Of a stretch of DNA of 64,000 nt, positions 1 through 11,995 are shown one piece after another. The position numbers were made by a program, and so were the translations under genes. Numbering within the stretch: position 1 is the stretch's first letter; every line of letters starts with the position of its first letter. The DNA lies in NCBI RefSeq assembly GCF_030253575.1, contig NC_080557.1, positions 15,910,001 to 15,974,000 on the forward strand, read 5' to 3'. Origin of the DNA: Rhododendron vialii. Taxonomy: Eukaryota > Streptophyta > Magnoliopsida > Ericales > Ericaceae. Under the pieces are notes generated by a model. It saw only the letters and a program-made list of their open reading frames with translations, was not told where the DNA came from and made no database searches.

Positions 1-141
1 TACTTGGGTAATTAAAAGGAATAAATGGATCTGGTGGGAATACTGAGGAAGAATGAGGGTCGAGAATAGAAATCTCCACCCTTTCGGTTTTGTACCCATT
101 CTATCAGGATTCTGCCACTATATCAAACCAAGCTAATCAAG

Positions 142-292
142 CTGATTTTTTTCGTGAATATACTACACTATAGTCATACAAGATGAATGATTTGGATATA
201 ATAATAATTTATATGATGGGGTCTGCAATGGGCGGTAGATCAAACCGTTCATCTTGTATGACTTATAGTGTAGTATATTCACGAAAAAAAAA
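142..292. mobile_element. Hairpin MITE
   Basis: The two ends are near-perfect inverted copies of about 48 bases. The left end has TTCGTGAATATACTACACTA and the right end its reverse complement, each with an outer run of T or A. Both inner ends contain a CATACAAGATGAA-like block. The whole unit is only about 150 bp and has no coding capacity, which is the build of a miniature inverted-repeat transposon. I could not fix a target duplication because the outer edges are homopolymers, so the superfamily is unknown. A related fragment (CAAGATGAACGATTC) lies near 677. Confidence 0.75.
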
Positions 293-1617
293 TAACTTAA
301 TTGGATATCGATAAATCAATTAAGAGTTCAATTTTAGTTTATAAAATAGACGGTGTGATCCTGTCAAGTTAAATTGTCCATGACCATCTATTTTATAAAA
401 CAAAATTCGATTTTGCTAACCTTCACCTACTAGGCGGATGATAATATGCACATAATTCCAAACAAGTTTAGATATTAGTTCATATCTCACGGATATCAAT
501 ATACTTTCATAAATATCAATACACTTTTTTCGAATATCAATACACCTTTTACCAATTATACTACACCATTTAGACGGATGTTAGAATAATCCAACAAAAT
601 TTAAATTTTGATACACCTATCAATGTTCTATGAAGCTAATTTTTTGAACAAGAATACTACTCTTCAGGCCCCTACAAGATGAACGATTCAGATCGACAAT
701 TAACACACCGTGGGACCCAAAATAATAGTGGTGGAAAACCTATAATTTTTGCTATCGGCGGAAGGAATTTAATCTCGTAATATTTTTTGCTAGATCAATT
801 TTGAATTAATGAATTGTTTCAATTGTGATATAGTCCTGATTTTGGGAAATTTTATTTTAGGATAAATGGAACCAGAGATGAAGTTTCATGGAAGTCAGAA
901 TTGGTATTTAAGTGATCGATAGAACCCTTATCAATAAAACAACTCAATATTTGAATTATATGTACATAAATTTAATGGCCCAAATTTATTCCTCATAAAT
1001 CCTACGGCTGAGAAGAGTCCTAAGGCTGGAAAATCCTATTTTCAATCTTCTCTAACATTTCCTATTCCAACTCTCTTTTGTTATGGAAAGATAGAAAGCA
1101 ATAAAATTTCATTGCCTAAAAAAATAGCCGGATTTTGAAATAAGAAAGGGAAGTAATTTTTGAAACCTTAGCACTCTCTCTCTCCAAAACAAGGCGAAAT
1201 ATTCTCTAATTTTTCCTATCCCAATATCATGTATAAAATTAGTGCAAGGCAGATCGTAAACTAAACAAAAGGGTAATAAATATTTTTGTCTATCGGTTGA
1301 TCAATTTAAATTTTTTTGGTTTGTGTTTTTTTTTTTTTTGTAAACTAAACAAAAGGGTAAGAAAAAAATCTTTCTGTATAAATTAGTTTCGTTGGCGGGG
1401 GTGGTCAATAATTTCGTAATTTATTTTAATTGTGTTCAAAACGCTTTGCGCCAAACTCTAGTACATTTCTATTATAGAAACATGTTTCCATGTTAGTAGC
1501 TATTAATAAGAGATCTTTCAGAGTATTTTTTTTTTTGATAAGTGAGATCTTTCAGAGTTATACAATTCATGGTACTTCTTACAAAAATCAAAATTTAGTA
1601 ACTCTCTCTACAAATCC

Positions 1618-1620
<3 letters not shown>
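293..1620. other. AT-rich stretch without a gene
   Basis: No open frame or splice-site pattern here resembles a gene. At about 495-555 the phrase AATATCAATACAC occurs three times in slightly changed form, a short imperfect tandem array. The rest is AT-rich sequence with T and A runs. I see nothing else. Confidence 0.5.

Positions 1621-1656
<36 letters not shown>
1621..1656. repeat. (TC)n microsatellite
   Basis: An uninterrupted run of about 18 TC units. The small open frame across it, with a serine-leucine run, is a product of the repeat and not a gene. Confidence 0.95.
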
Positions 1657-1659
<3 letters not shown>

Positions 1660-2146
1660 AACAATGTTGGGCAGATGAACTAACAAAATTTTCCAATTTC
1701 ATCGAAGGAGATACTACATTTTCTAATAAAAATCTGAAACGTGCATGGTTGGAGCGGTCTTCCGCCTCTCAGTCCGTCCTCCAAAATAGCAACAGGGCAC
1801 GCTTAGTTAACCTGGCAAAAATAATACCTATATGTTGTACTAGCATTTTCCGTCAAAGAATAGGTTAGTTTTGGTATTATTTTTTTCTTTCGTGATTATC
1901 AACCAGTGCACTTAGCACGCGTTTTAGGCTAATATATATAATATAGTAGTACAATAAACTATGCAGATACATCCAACTGATAATTAAATATAAGGGCAAA
2001 TTGAGTAGCACCAAAATTATTTTTCTTTCTTGTACAGCTATACTAGTGTGGCGTTGAGGTTTTACCTAATGGGCAGTGACGGTCCAACGAAGAACCAGGA
2101 GGTCAATTTTCCTTTTCCTTTTTTTTTTTTTCCCCCAACGGCCAAT

Positions 2147-2275
2147 AGTGGCGTAGTCAGAAATTTAGGTCGGTGGAAGCACCATTGAGCATGGTTTTAG
2201 AATTTTCTATCTTTTACTTATAGTAAACAACTATAACATGAAATAAATGAACTTAAGACATAAAATTGTGCTACA

Positions 2276-2342
<67 letters not shown>

Positions 2343-2550
2343 GTTTTTGGGGAAAACAAGTACGTAGAAGAGTACTTTTTTTGAAAACTTGACAAAGATA
2401 CTAAGGAGGTAAGTGTTATAAGAGAAAAAAATGTGTATAATTTTTTAATACAAATTGTAATGGCATTTATAATTTGGGATAAAAGTAAAATGATTGAAAA
2501 ATGTAGTGGGGGCGCGTGCCCCCACTGGAGACCATGTGGCTCCGCTTACT
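2147..2550. mobile_element. Degenerate hAT-like element
   Basis: The left end reads AGTGGCGTAGTCAG and the right end, reversed, AGTAAGCGGAGCCAC. These resemble the CAGTGGCGGAGCCA ends common in non-autonomous plant hAT elements. Close to the right end is a palindromic G-run/C-run block (GGGGGCGCGTGCCCCC). No matching 8-bp duplication flanks the unit, so the call rests on the ends alone. The (CA)n(TA)n microsatellite lies inside it. Confidence 0.4.
2278..2338. repeat. (CA)n(TA)n compound microsatellite
   Basis: About 17 CA units run directly into about 13 TA units. Confidence 0.95.
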
Positions 2551-2829
2551 CATATCTGCACTATTCTCCTCTCGAGTTCGGCCAAAGGCAGGCCATCCAT
2601 GTCAAGACTAAGAGATTCACAAAAGATTTTTCTCTTGCAGTCTGACCTCAAGAGGTTCTCAAATTTTGAACTCTGGTCCATGTTGACACTTGAGCTATCT
2701 TTGGTTTTTCTAACATCTACGTCATTTATTATTATTTTTTTTTTTGTAATGCAGGGTGTTGCAGATCAGCTTGCGCATACCTCGGACTAATCACTACAGC
2801 CACTCCCACAGTTGTTTCACACGCTTACG

Positions 2830-3800
2830 CGTGAGATAAGTTTCTTTGTGCTTTAATTATACGATCTTTCACTTAAAAAGAAATCCTTAATAAATACTAA
2901 TACTGCCCATTCAAACTACTTAATCGATAATATAAATGATGAACTTTTTATGCACCAGCTTAATGTAGGAGTAGTAATTTAGATTTTTAAATTGGTGTAA
3001 AAAAAGTTTATTAAACACATACTATATTTTTTAAAAGAGAGACTTATTTACGGCACAGCCGGTGAATAACTTATTCATGGCGTACAATCTCGGCCGTCCA
3101 TTTCGGCAATCAATGGTTGAGATCTGCTTTTCAATTTTGACCGGTAACAATTAATTTTTATCGGTCAAAATTAATTTTCAATCCGGACCGTCTAAAACAC
3201 TTTTGGACAGCTGCGATTGAGCATGATAAATTTCATTTACGGATTGCTCCATATAGAAGTGTTTCTCTTCTTAAAAAGACTAACCCGTGGAATGAATTTT
3301 ATGATACGTTTTTATGGTGCCCCTCTGCTTTCAACTGCTAATGGTCACCTAGTTGGTCATCGCTACAGATATCCTTAATTATACCAACGTGACTCTCGTT
3401 AATTATAAATATTTAGTTTATAAAAGGACATAATTAACACAATCTCCTTGTTTATAATTCGGTATTTCTATTGTCAGCCCAGTGGGTTGACAATAAGCAC
3501 ACAAAAGAATAAGGAAAACACATATTTCTATATATTTTTTTACACTTTTTAATACACATTCACACTTTTTATTGTCAGCCCAGTGGCTGATTTTAGATTT
3601 TTCCTTTATAATTATATTCTTTTCTTATTTTATATTCGAATTCATAAAGTTACCATTTCATGTATTGATGAGTCGGTTTCCGGCACGGTCAGTCTCGGTG
3701 TTCTACAATAAAAAACTTGATCACACCGGTGTGGTGTCAGCCAACACCCATATGATGACTAAGTTAGTACGTTTGCAGAGAAAGAAGTATTGAACTCAAG
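2830..3800. other. Intergenic stretch, no gene
   Basis: AT-rich sequence. Around 3050-3230 the richer phrases (TCGGCCGTCC, GACCGGTAAC, ATCGGTCAAA) look like an old transposon remnant, but I could not pair its ends. The short open frames here have no recognisable product. Confidence 0.4.
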
Positions 3801-3805
3801 CAAAT

Positions 3806-3975
3806 TTATTTATTTTTGATCGGCAAAAGTAATATTTTATTAGGGAAACCTTAACAAAGGGTACATCAAGTTGGGGGGAAGGGAAAGGGAATCCAACCAA
3901 CAGTTGAATGAAACACCTAGTGAGTCAAAACCCAAACACCTAAAAAGGAGCAATCACTAGGTTTTGTTACGAAAG
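3806..3975 (-). mobile_element. LINE 3'-tail fragment
   Basis: Read on the minus strand, this ends in AATATTACTTTTGCCGATC followed by A-rich sequence. The same tail signature (GGCAAAA then ATTTTAT on the plus strand) recurs at about 22480, 41505 and 50395. I read it as the 3' end of a non-LTR retrotransposon on the minus strand. It runs directly into the plus-strand fragment that follows. Confidence 0.45.
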
Positions 3976-4010
3976 CGTCTTCTAATGACGAGGTTCAGCA
4001 TAAGTTTTAT

Positions 4011-4822
4011 TTGGGGGAATCTTCTTGCCCTAAAGCGGAGTCCTGCGAGGCCATAGCAATAGATCCTTTAAGGGAAGTGCTTAATGAGGATCATGAGGTG
4101 AGCTCTTCCAATTTTGCCAGTATGCCGTGTTCTAGGCCTAGTAAATCTAGCCAGCGCAAGAAAAGAGTGATTATGGGGCATGACTTCCTTCTTGTTAGAC
4201 GCTTTGGTCTTTCTGATCTTGATCAAGGCAAGAAGTTTCACTTCTTTCATGGGCCTAGTCATTCGGTTGTAGAGGTTCAAGTCAAGGATTCTTCTGTGGC
4301 CAGCAAGCTGGAACTTTTGAAATCCATGTTGCCTCGGGAGGTTAGTCACATTGTCAAGGAAGAGGTAGTTCTTATGGATGGATTGTCAGAAACTCTTAGT
4401 CCTTCCGATTTGGAAGGTGTTTCCTCCTGTGTCTGATGGTGTGTGTGTGTTTGATGGTGTGCCGGTTCCTCCAAGTACGCCTGAACCTTTCCAACATATT
4501 AGTGTCCATTCATATTTTCCGCATCCCTCAGCGTCGTACATTACATTGACTTATTGGTATCTTCCTCCTTACCTTTGTTTTGCAGGTATCCTTGATCTTG
4601 GGCATGGCATTGGGGGCATACATTATGTTTGGCCTTGTTTGTTTTTTTCTGTTTTGTTGGATCCTTGTCAGCTTTTGGTCTTATGGTTGCTGTTTGTGGG
4701 GTCTTGTGGGTTGTCTGCTTGTTGTGTGTCTGTTTAGTTCATCTTGTATGTGTTGTACAACTATATGTTGTACCTTTAATATATGCATTGAGTTTAATTC
4801 TGGTAAAAAAAAAAACAGATAA
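4011..4822 (+). pseudogene. Retroelement-like fragment with poly(A)
   Basis: An open frame of 141 codons (4011-4436) starts in MGESSCPKAESCEAIAID and has a basic centre (SSQRKKRVIMGHDFLLVRR). I do not recognise a domain in it. It is followed by about 380 bases of T/G-rich untranslated-looking sequence that ends in a run of 11 A. A coding piece, then a 3' leader and a poly(A) tail, is the layout of a 5'-truncated LINE or a processed copy. A weak CAAGCAA repeat flanks the combined unit that begins at 3806. The plus and minus halves could be two insertions or one twin-primed insertion. The product is unknown. Confidence 0.35.
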
Positions 4823-4955
4823 CAAGCAAGGTACTCTTGATGAACGCGTAAATGGAGAAGGCTCTAACTCAAGAAAGGCTAATCAATACGGATCCTACAA
4901 CTCAAAATCCTCAAATTGGGGAATGATTTTATAGGCATTTCAAAGGTAGAGTCCT

Positions 4956-5187
4956 CCGTTCCAGAGAACCTTCTTAAAAAATAAGTACTTATTTCACATA
5001 TTCAAACTCAAAAATAATATAAATGAAAAATAATTTTTTAATTTTTTTTGCACTGTATTAAATATCTCAATGAGATCTATTAAACAAGATCCATAGTGAT
5101 AGAAAAATTATTTGCGTAAGCATATGATTTTTGAGCTTGAAATTGCCTTCTTAAAAAATAAGTACTTATTTATCATTCTGGAACGAA
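4956..5187. mobile_element. MITE with GTTCCAGA ends
   Basis: The left end (CCGTTCCAGAGAACCTTCTT) and the reversed right end (GTTCGTTCCAGAATGATAAA) share the outer GTTCCAGA block. Next to each lies the palindrome AAATAAGTACTTATTT with an adjoining CTTCTTAAAAAATAAG block. The interior is AT-rich and non-coding. This is a typical small terminal-inverted-repeat element, but no clean target duplication is visible. Confidence 0.55.
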
Positions 5188-5655
5188 CATTTTAAGGCAA
5201 AAGCAATATTCCGGCTGGGTTCTTAGATCGTGGGATATTGATAAGGATAACACCGATTAGGCCCAACAGCCTTAACTTTACAAGCAGACCAATCATCCGA
5301 GCAGACATAAGCCAAGCAGAGCAGGATTCCGGTTGATGGTCAGTTTATGCCTATAACATATGCACTTTTGTCGATACAAATATATATATATATACACACA
5401 CTTTTTTACTCATAAGGGTCAACTGTGTAATGTCATGTACAATTTGAAAAAACAAAACAAAACAAAGGAGTGTGATTATAGATCAAAGAAAGATTACCTT
5501 AAGAAAAAGTTCACTTTTAAGGCTATAATTAGTAATTCACCATCGTTCTCTACTGCAAAACCCAACTACTTATTTAAGGAAGCCTGAACCAAAAGGCAAA
5601 AGCAATATTCTTCTGATGGGGATATAGGAAACAAGAAAGCTTCAAAAAAGATGTT

Positions 5656-5833
5656 TTGTGACAATTCACCTAGTGGTCAAGGCTTGAGACTCAGGAGTTC
5701 GCTTCTTCGTAAGGTCTCAGATTCAAAACCTTTTGGGTGCTATTAACTCTTTTTTAGTCAAAACACATAGAGCAAAGAATTAGTTGAGATGCACGTAAGC
5801 TAGCCCGGACGCTTGAATTATAAAAAAAAAAAA
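5656..5833 (+). mobile_element. tRNA-derived SINE
   Basis: The head holds RNA polymerase III promoter boxes: box A at 5671-5682 (TAGTGGTCAAGG) and box B near 5713-5730 (GGTCTCAGATTCAAAACC). The body ends with GTAAGCTAGCCCGGACGC, a phrase I know from plant SINE families, and a run of 12 A. The length (about 180 bp) and the order of head, body and A-tail fit. A partial TGTGAC match flanks both sides, so the target duplication is eroded. Confidence 0.75.
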
Positions 5834-6337
5834 TTATGTGACTAGGTTAAAAGTTAAAACCAATAAGAAAATGTGAGCACAGTTGACAATCACATGTCCA
5901 CTCCCCTCCCTTTTACCTAATCATTGATCATATCATATCATCATATGAGAGGAGCTGGCACACCAAAGAATGTCTAAAGTTACTAAATTAGAAGAAAGTT
6001 GATCAAAAAAAATTAAACTAAAAAGAAAGGAATCTAATTGGCAATTGCAGCTAGCAGTGTCAATTCAAGAAGCCATAGAATATATGCTAGTGGTTTTTGT
6101 TCTTCTTCTTTTTATCTTAGATTAGATCTCAAAAGTTACAGTAGTTAACTGATGGAGAAAGAAAATAAAATATTACTGGTAGCTTCTGTGCAGCTCATGC
6201 AAAGTAACTTTCTTTTCTGGATTTCTGGTTTTTTGAAATACTAGGACATATAACAGCTGACAGTATGAAGATTTTTTTCCCTTTTTATTTTATTTTGGGG
6301 CTTTTTACTTTTAGGTCTAGAAAATAGAAAGTACTAA
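5834..6337. other. Intergenic stretch, no gene
   Basis: AT-rich sequence with no gene-like frame. The last 45 bases (ACTTTTAGGTCTAGAAAATA and surroundings) resemble 52235-52275. This is the sequence into which the following Helitron inserted. Confidence 0.4.
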
Positions 6338-7144
6338 TCTATACTACTTCTTTTAAAAGCGCGAATGTGTTTCCTACTTTTTACTTTCCAAAAATGCCCC
6401 AATGAGTTCCTATGAACCACAACTCTATCCCACGCCTACCCACCCCTCCTGAACCGGCACACAGTCCCATCTATCTACGCTTCTTAAAAAAGGGGAAACT
6501 GTCCAGCCCACGCTTCCTCAAGGAAACGACACCTCCAAAGAACATAGTGGCACAGCGACCACACAACCGTCGCAAATCAAACTGCAACAGAACTCTAGGT
6601 GGCTCTCTCTCTCTCTGCGGCAAAGGGTAAACGGTTGGTTCTTCTTCAACTTTACCGTTAGTTTATTTTTTGATCTGCAGTCTCCCATTAGATTATGATT
6701 TACGTTTTCGACTTCTTTCTGATGAGGGTAACATATCCCTCATGCAAACCATGTGATTTGCCTACCACGTGTTTGATACATTGTTCCAATGACAATAACA
6801 AAATTGAACATCACATACCCACACATGAAAGAGTTAATTGAATCTGGCTACAGTGTGTACATGTTCCTTAGGTTCGCTGAGTCATTGTTCTCTTCACTTC
6901 ATATTTCACACAACTACTTTTGAATGCTCTTATCTTTGAACAGTTACTCTTTGTCGGTTTGACACATCCATTATCTTGTGGGAAATGGAACAAAGATAAA
7001 GGTTTGGAGTTTTTGGACCTGTTGAGTTTAATTTCATTTTGTTTCCAACGGTAAATATGTTTTGCATTGTGTCTGTTCCAATGGCATCAGATCCATTAAC
7101 CTTCATGTTCGTGTCCGTTCCATACAGTAATTGCTTCCTTACGT

Positions 7145-7560
7145 ATGGTCACTTTCTTACCTATAATTAACAGGCTCTGCCTTCCCTTTTGCTCACAACC
7201 GAATACCACATCTCGAATTTTTGACAGCCCCCTCCGAACACCCCAAACGACGTATCTTTTCTCCATCTCTCGAACGCTTCAACGGTCGTCAACTACAAAC
7301 ACCCCGTCTTCCTCTGACCCTCCCTCCATCTACTTCTCCGACCTTCATTTCGATTCCGTCTTCCTCTGAGTCTGCCTCCACATTCCCCTCTGAGTCTCTG
7401 ACCTTCAATCCGTTTGTGGACTGTTACTCAGACCGTATCCTCGCGACCTTCAATGAAGTCGAGTCCGGTGCCCGTTATAGCCATCTTGATGTCTAGACTG
7501 CCAAGTTTTTTGCTTCCAACAATATTTCCATAGTAAGTTTAATTTTTCCCACCCTCTATT
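7145..7560 (+). other. Possible captured exon, product unknown
   Basis: Within the Helitron, a C-rich coding-like stretch reads in one frame through PFVDCYSDRILATFNEVES, meets a stop at 7492-7494, and stays open afterwards up to a good donor-like GTAAGT near 7532. Codon use and the serine/proline-rich start look like the first exon of a host gene, a cargo typical of plant Helitrons. I cannot name the family. The in-frame stop argues that the copy is not functional. A search of this frame against plant proteins would settle the source. Confidence 0.3.
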
Positions 7561-8899
7561 CCCCATCTTCATCGACTGGAAACATTTACATCAACTATAG
7601 ATATCTCTGCTTTCAACATCAAATTGATATCCTGTAAAAAAAAACTGAATTGTTCATTTTATGCACACCAATTGTTTAATGGAATCACTCAACATTCCTG
7701 GGTGTTGGATTATGGTTTTCTTTTCCCTTGGTGCGAAGTGACCACAAATTAGACAGTTTTAGTTACTTGTGGTCTTTTGGTTTTGGGTTAGTGCCGAGCA
7801 AGCCGGACTCCGTTGCCCCAAATTCATAAAAGTACCATGTATTCATGATTTTGTTGGGCCGAGTATCAAGTATTCATATTAGTTTTACCTTGTAATTGAC
7901 TGAACCTACCATGCTTTCCCCCCACCATTCATGTCTTCAGATTGGATTTTTGTTTCATGATAAGTGAGTAGCCAACGTTGGGTAACGCATGCCGCTATTT
8001 AAATCTGGTGGTAGATTGGTTGAGAATATACGTAATTCGCTGGGGTGTGTAATGAATTGTGCACACAGAGATCGATCAGAGCATCGTACAAGGAACGACA
8101 AGTAGTAAGAACTTGAGTTTACCATCCAACAGTAAAGATCATCCATTTATGGACGGACAGTTGTACATAAGAAACATATACTACACTACTATCTCCGAGC
8201 CTGCTGGGTTATTTCTCAAACTACTTCCGACCCTTCAATCAATTTTGTTCTTGTGCCTCATGCTCGGCGATTGTCTATGTTCTTAGTTTTCTAGGATAGG
8301 ATGATATCTATTGTTGTTTCCCTTCATTTTCATGCTTTCCTGGAACTGATTAGTTGGTGTTCTATCGCACTATGTTGATTCTATGGGCCAAGCTTCTAAC
8401 TTAGACGTGAGCAAGTAAAGCCAATTATAATTGTATTCCTTCCATCAATGTCTTTCCATAATCTGATTCCTTCCTTTCACTTCATTGAATTTGTTTGCAC
8501 CAACTTTCAAACCAGGCATTGGAAATTTATTCTTCGTTCAAGGGGCCTAAAAAAAAGATCTAAAGAAGGTAAAAATTTGGCAAGACGACAAAAATCTTTC
8601 TAGAAGCCCGGAAACCTGGGATATTCACTTTTGATATTTAATGGTCTACAACTTGTGAATTCAATTAATGCTCCTACTATTACTTCAGTTATCTTTACTT
8701 TTTTGAGTTATGTACAGATAAAACCATGACCCGTTAACAAATGTATAAGAGGGATCAGTACGCTCGATTGATTGCTCAAGAAAAAAGAAAATACATTCAA
8801 AATGTCTTCCATAAAAAAAGATTGAAAACCACCAGCGTAGGCTGTAAAGGTTTATAGATGGTGATGGACAATGTCCAGAGCTTGGTAAATATTTATGAA

Positions 8900-9045
8900 A
8901 CCAAACCGAGCCTTATGTCCCAATCAATTGGGGTCGGCTATATGAATTTTTTTTCTCCATTGAGCTCTGTCAAGGGTTACTTATTCACTCAAACCCATTA
9001 GACTCATATCTTTGTGCACAATGACATCTAAATATTTATGATTTA
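8900..9045. repeat. Dispersed plant repeat fragment
   Basis: The phrase CTTATGTCCCAATCAATTGG, then GGGTCGGCTATATGAA and CCATTGAGCTCTGTCAAGGG, is one I recognise as a widely dispersed plant repeat. The element class is not clear from this fragment alone. Confidence 0.4.
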
Positions 9046-10055
9046 TCAATATTTATAACTTTGTTGTTGGGTTTTGTTTTCACCTCTAGATTTCTGTAGC
9101 TTTGAATTTCATGTAGATGTAGGATACCTTGCTCCTTCTGGGGTGCAAAGAAATTCTAATATGAAACTCCAAATTTGTGTTGCTATGGCGGTAAAAAGTA
9201 GTATTTGGAAGTCATTGCCTTCCAGAGTCTTTACGCAAATTATATATGTCCTAATGCGAACAAGGAAAAGAATTTCGTAGAAACACGCAAGCATATAATT
9301 GTGTCTTCTCTTTTACATCATTTGGGGTGAGATTGGATAAGGGGCTGCCGTCCTCACAACAAAGTGTTTACATATTCTGTACACAAAGTTTGATAAGCAG
9401 ACTCAATTCTTTATGCCATCGAAACTGGCTTTAGTTTATGCAATTTCCTATCATTTATTTTTTTAGTCCCTTAAAACTTTTGGTGCATGTTTTGTAGTCT
9501 TTTTATGCTTTGTATATGAATTTGCGACTTTTTGGTTTCTTGACTGAGGTTTGAACAAAGAAAACTGAAGGTGAATATGAAATTAGGAAGTCAGGATTCA
9601 TTGAACTGTTGGTGTGTGTTTTTCCCTGGAAAAATGTTGCTATGGTTTTTTTTTTTTTCCCCTTGAACAACAATGGATTTTTGTTTACTAAATTGCATTT
9701 CTACATTTATGCCATGGAATGTTGTGGGTATCATTTTCAATTATGGAACTGATGTGATATATTCAGTTATGAAACTGTTGTGGTTTTCTTCTCCTTACTC
9801 TTCGACTTCATTGTTCATTCACATGATTGCGCACATGTTTTATTACATTTTATGTTTATATATCTGTTGCAGCTTGTGTTAGCTTTTTCCTTGAGACTTG
9901 TGATCATATGAAAGAAAGTTCTGGAGTGATCTCTTACATGATTTTGCTGATTTTAAACATTCTGATTTGAAGTTTATCACGCATGTATAGAGATCTTTTT
10001 CATGAGACGAGCAAACGAGAAAAGGAAAAAGAGGAGCGTTGATTTGAAAACTGCA

Positions 10056-10392
10056 TCTAATCTTGAAGGGGTGTGTATTGAAGACTTTTTCTTAAATGGG
10101 AAGTGCTACAATACACACCCCTTATTTGGGTGTGTATCATATGCACTCTTATTAAAATACACCAAAATGTTATGAATCCCAAAATGTTACGAATCTATTG
10201 TTAAAAAGTTACGAATCATATTGTTGAAAAATTACAAATTTTTAGTATAAAAGTTACGATACGAAATAAAATGTTATGAATGACCGGTCCTACGAGTAAT
10301 TTTTTATGAGGTGGCACAATATGAACCACACAATAGGTGCATATGGTACACCCCTTGAAGGGGTGTGCATTGAAGACTTTTTCTCTAATCTT
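10056..10392. mobile_element. MITE nested in the Helitron
   Basis: A 9-bp TCTAATCTT flanks the unit on both sides (10056-10064 and 10384-10392), the duplication length of Mutator-like elements. Each end contains a 31-base block around GGGGTGTGTATTGAAGAC (10062-10092 and 10354-10384, one mismatch). The left side also has an inverted version of it just inside, ACAATACACACCCCTT. The interior is AT-rich with repeated TTACGAATC-like phrases and no coding capacity. Confidence 0.6.
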
Positions 10393-10654
10393 TGACTTGA
10401 GTTGTCGGATAGTTGTCTCTCCATGCATTTTGTAAAAACCATATCATGGTTATATGGAAATATTAATGGAGCAAATGAAAGCCACGACAACAAGTACAAG
10501 AAAAGATGCTAAAGTGTAGATCATTCAACTGTCCTAGGTAGGTTGTCACTTGTCAAAATGGAATTGAAACTCTTCTTAGGTAAATTTCTATTGTCTGGTT
10601 TGGAAGACATGTCATATATAGATATACAGTCATTTTCAAATGAGAAGGTTTTTA

Positions 10655-11005
10655 TTTTAGTTAAAATAAGGACCTTTCCATTTTTCTCATTTTCCGATCG
10701 AATTTCGATGATTCAAGCCGCTCAATGTGTACAAAACGTGATTTTAAGGGTACCCGCGAAAATTTGGCAAAAAGAAATGACCGAGAAGGGCTTCATCCGA
10801 GCAGTTATTGTTTGAACCATTCGATAAAAAACAAACAAAAACTATTCAGATAAAGCCCTTTCCAAATTTTTTTTTTGATTTTTCGCTGGTACCCTTAAAT
10901 CACGTTCTGAACACATTGAGCGGCTCGGATCATCGAAATTCGATCAGAAAAGGAAGGTCCTCATTTTATTAAATTAAAGTGGTCCTTACGGGGAGTGGAC
11001 TCTGT
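10655..11005. mobile_element. Foldback/hairpin element, copy 1
   Basis: The left half (TTTCCGATCGAATTTCGATG, CAAAACGTGATTTTAAGGGT) is mirrored in the right half (ATCGAAATTCGATCAG, ACCCTTAAATCACGTTCTGA), centred near 10825, so the transcript could fold on itself almost end to end. The same family occurs with cleaner ends at 53415-53782. The 90-codon open frame across the left arm is an accident of the repeat. Confidence 0.7.
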
Positions 11006-11030
11006 GTGTGTGTGTGTGTATATATATGTA
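11001..11030. repeat. (GT)n(TA)n microsatellite
   Basis: A short compound repeat next to the foldback element. A similar GT/TA tract sits beside the second copy at 53785-53833. Confidence 0.8.
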
Positions 11031-11610
11031 TATGGCGTTTTCTCTTCTATATTATTTCAGAATGAAAGTTCTAATATACATATATTGTTTATGCAAGTGA
11101 AGAAAGATAGATTGACCGACCTTAAAATGGGGAAAATGGGACAGATAAAATAGGCAACAATGATTTTATATGACGAGGCAAAGAATATCATGCTTACTAA
11201 CCCAAAAAAAAAAAAAGAAGAGATATTGGCCGCTCATTTTATATACCCACAATGTTATATATATATATATATATATTTTTTTTTTTGCTAAGCCCCACAA
11301 TGTTATATGCTAAGGGAAATGGTATAAATGTTTTCTCAATTAACCTACGGTGTGCATGTTTAGGAATGTAAGTCTAACATGAGAGAGAGAGAGCCGGTTC
11401 AACTGACAATGACCCATTTTATCCCATCTCTTTTATCTGCTTCATTTCGATTTAAAAGATAAAAGAAAGTGGACATAATAACATTGAACAATAGCACAAA
11501 AATACCACGTGCGTTGCACGTGCACTTCCACTAGTAGGAATGAAAAATTCAAAACAAAGTGAAGGGGAAAAACCTCTACACATTCAGCTGGGTGTTGTGG
11601 TACTGAGATT

Positions 11611-11995
11611 CAGTGGCGGAGGCAATTGGGGGAGTGGCACATGCTACCCCAGGTTCGAAAATAAAGGTCTATGCAAAACTGCTACTTCAGCAGAGAAAAA
11701 ATGTTCTCTCTTTCAGTCCAATTCAATAGAAAATTCATTATTTTCAAAAAAATTCTTTGAAGTTTAGTTTAAAACGACTCCAGACGATTTTCAGGATTGA
11801 GAAGAACATTGAGTTTCATTTTGATAGATCGTTAAACTACTTCCGTCTAAATGTCTAAATGACGGATGACTAAACTATGAAAACGTGTAAATTTTTGGTA
11901 TTATGAATGATTATTTTAGAATATTGTACTATTCTAAGTGGTTAAAAAATATAGGTGCCACCTCCGGTTATATATGGATCCTTGCTCTACCACTG
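11611..11995. mobile_element. hAT-like MITE
   Basis: The left end CAGTGGCGGAGGCAA pairs with the reversed right end CAGTGGTAGAGCAAGG. CAGTGG is a common hAT terminus. The flanking octamers CTGAGATT and CTGATACT agree only in part, so the duplication is eroded or the exact edge is wrong. No transposase is encoded. Confidence 0.45.

Larger units (their letters stand above)
6338..11534 (+). mobile_element. Non-autonomous Helitron, about 5.2 kb
   Basis: The 5' end starts TCTATACTACTTC and continues through AAAAGCGCGAATG and CTTTCCAAAAATGCCCC, the usual opening of plant Helitrons. The 3' end holds the short hairpin CACGTGCGTTGCACGTG, eleven bases before the terminal CTAG. The flanking bases are A on the left (6337) and T on the right (11535), as expected for insertion between A and T without a target duplication. 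No Rep-helicase frame is present, so it depends on a partner for movement. The interior holds short open stretches that may be captured exons, and at least two younger MITEs nested within it. Ends are assigned with good confidence. The continuity of everything between them as one element is inferred. Confidence 0.7.

Noticed and set aside
6285-6337. Shared 45-bp phrase with 52235-52275 as evidence of a common element
   Set aside because: The similarity stops on both sides without ends or duplication; it may be a small dispersed repeat, but I cannot support more.
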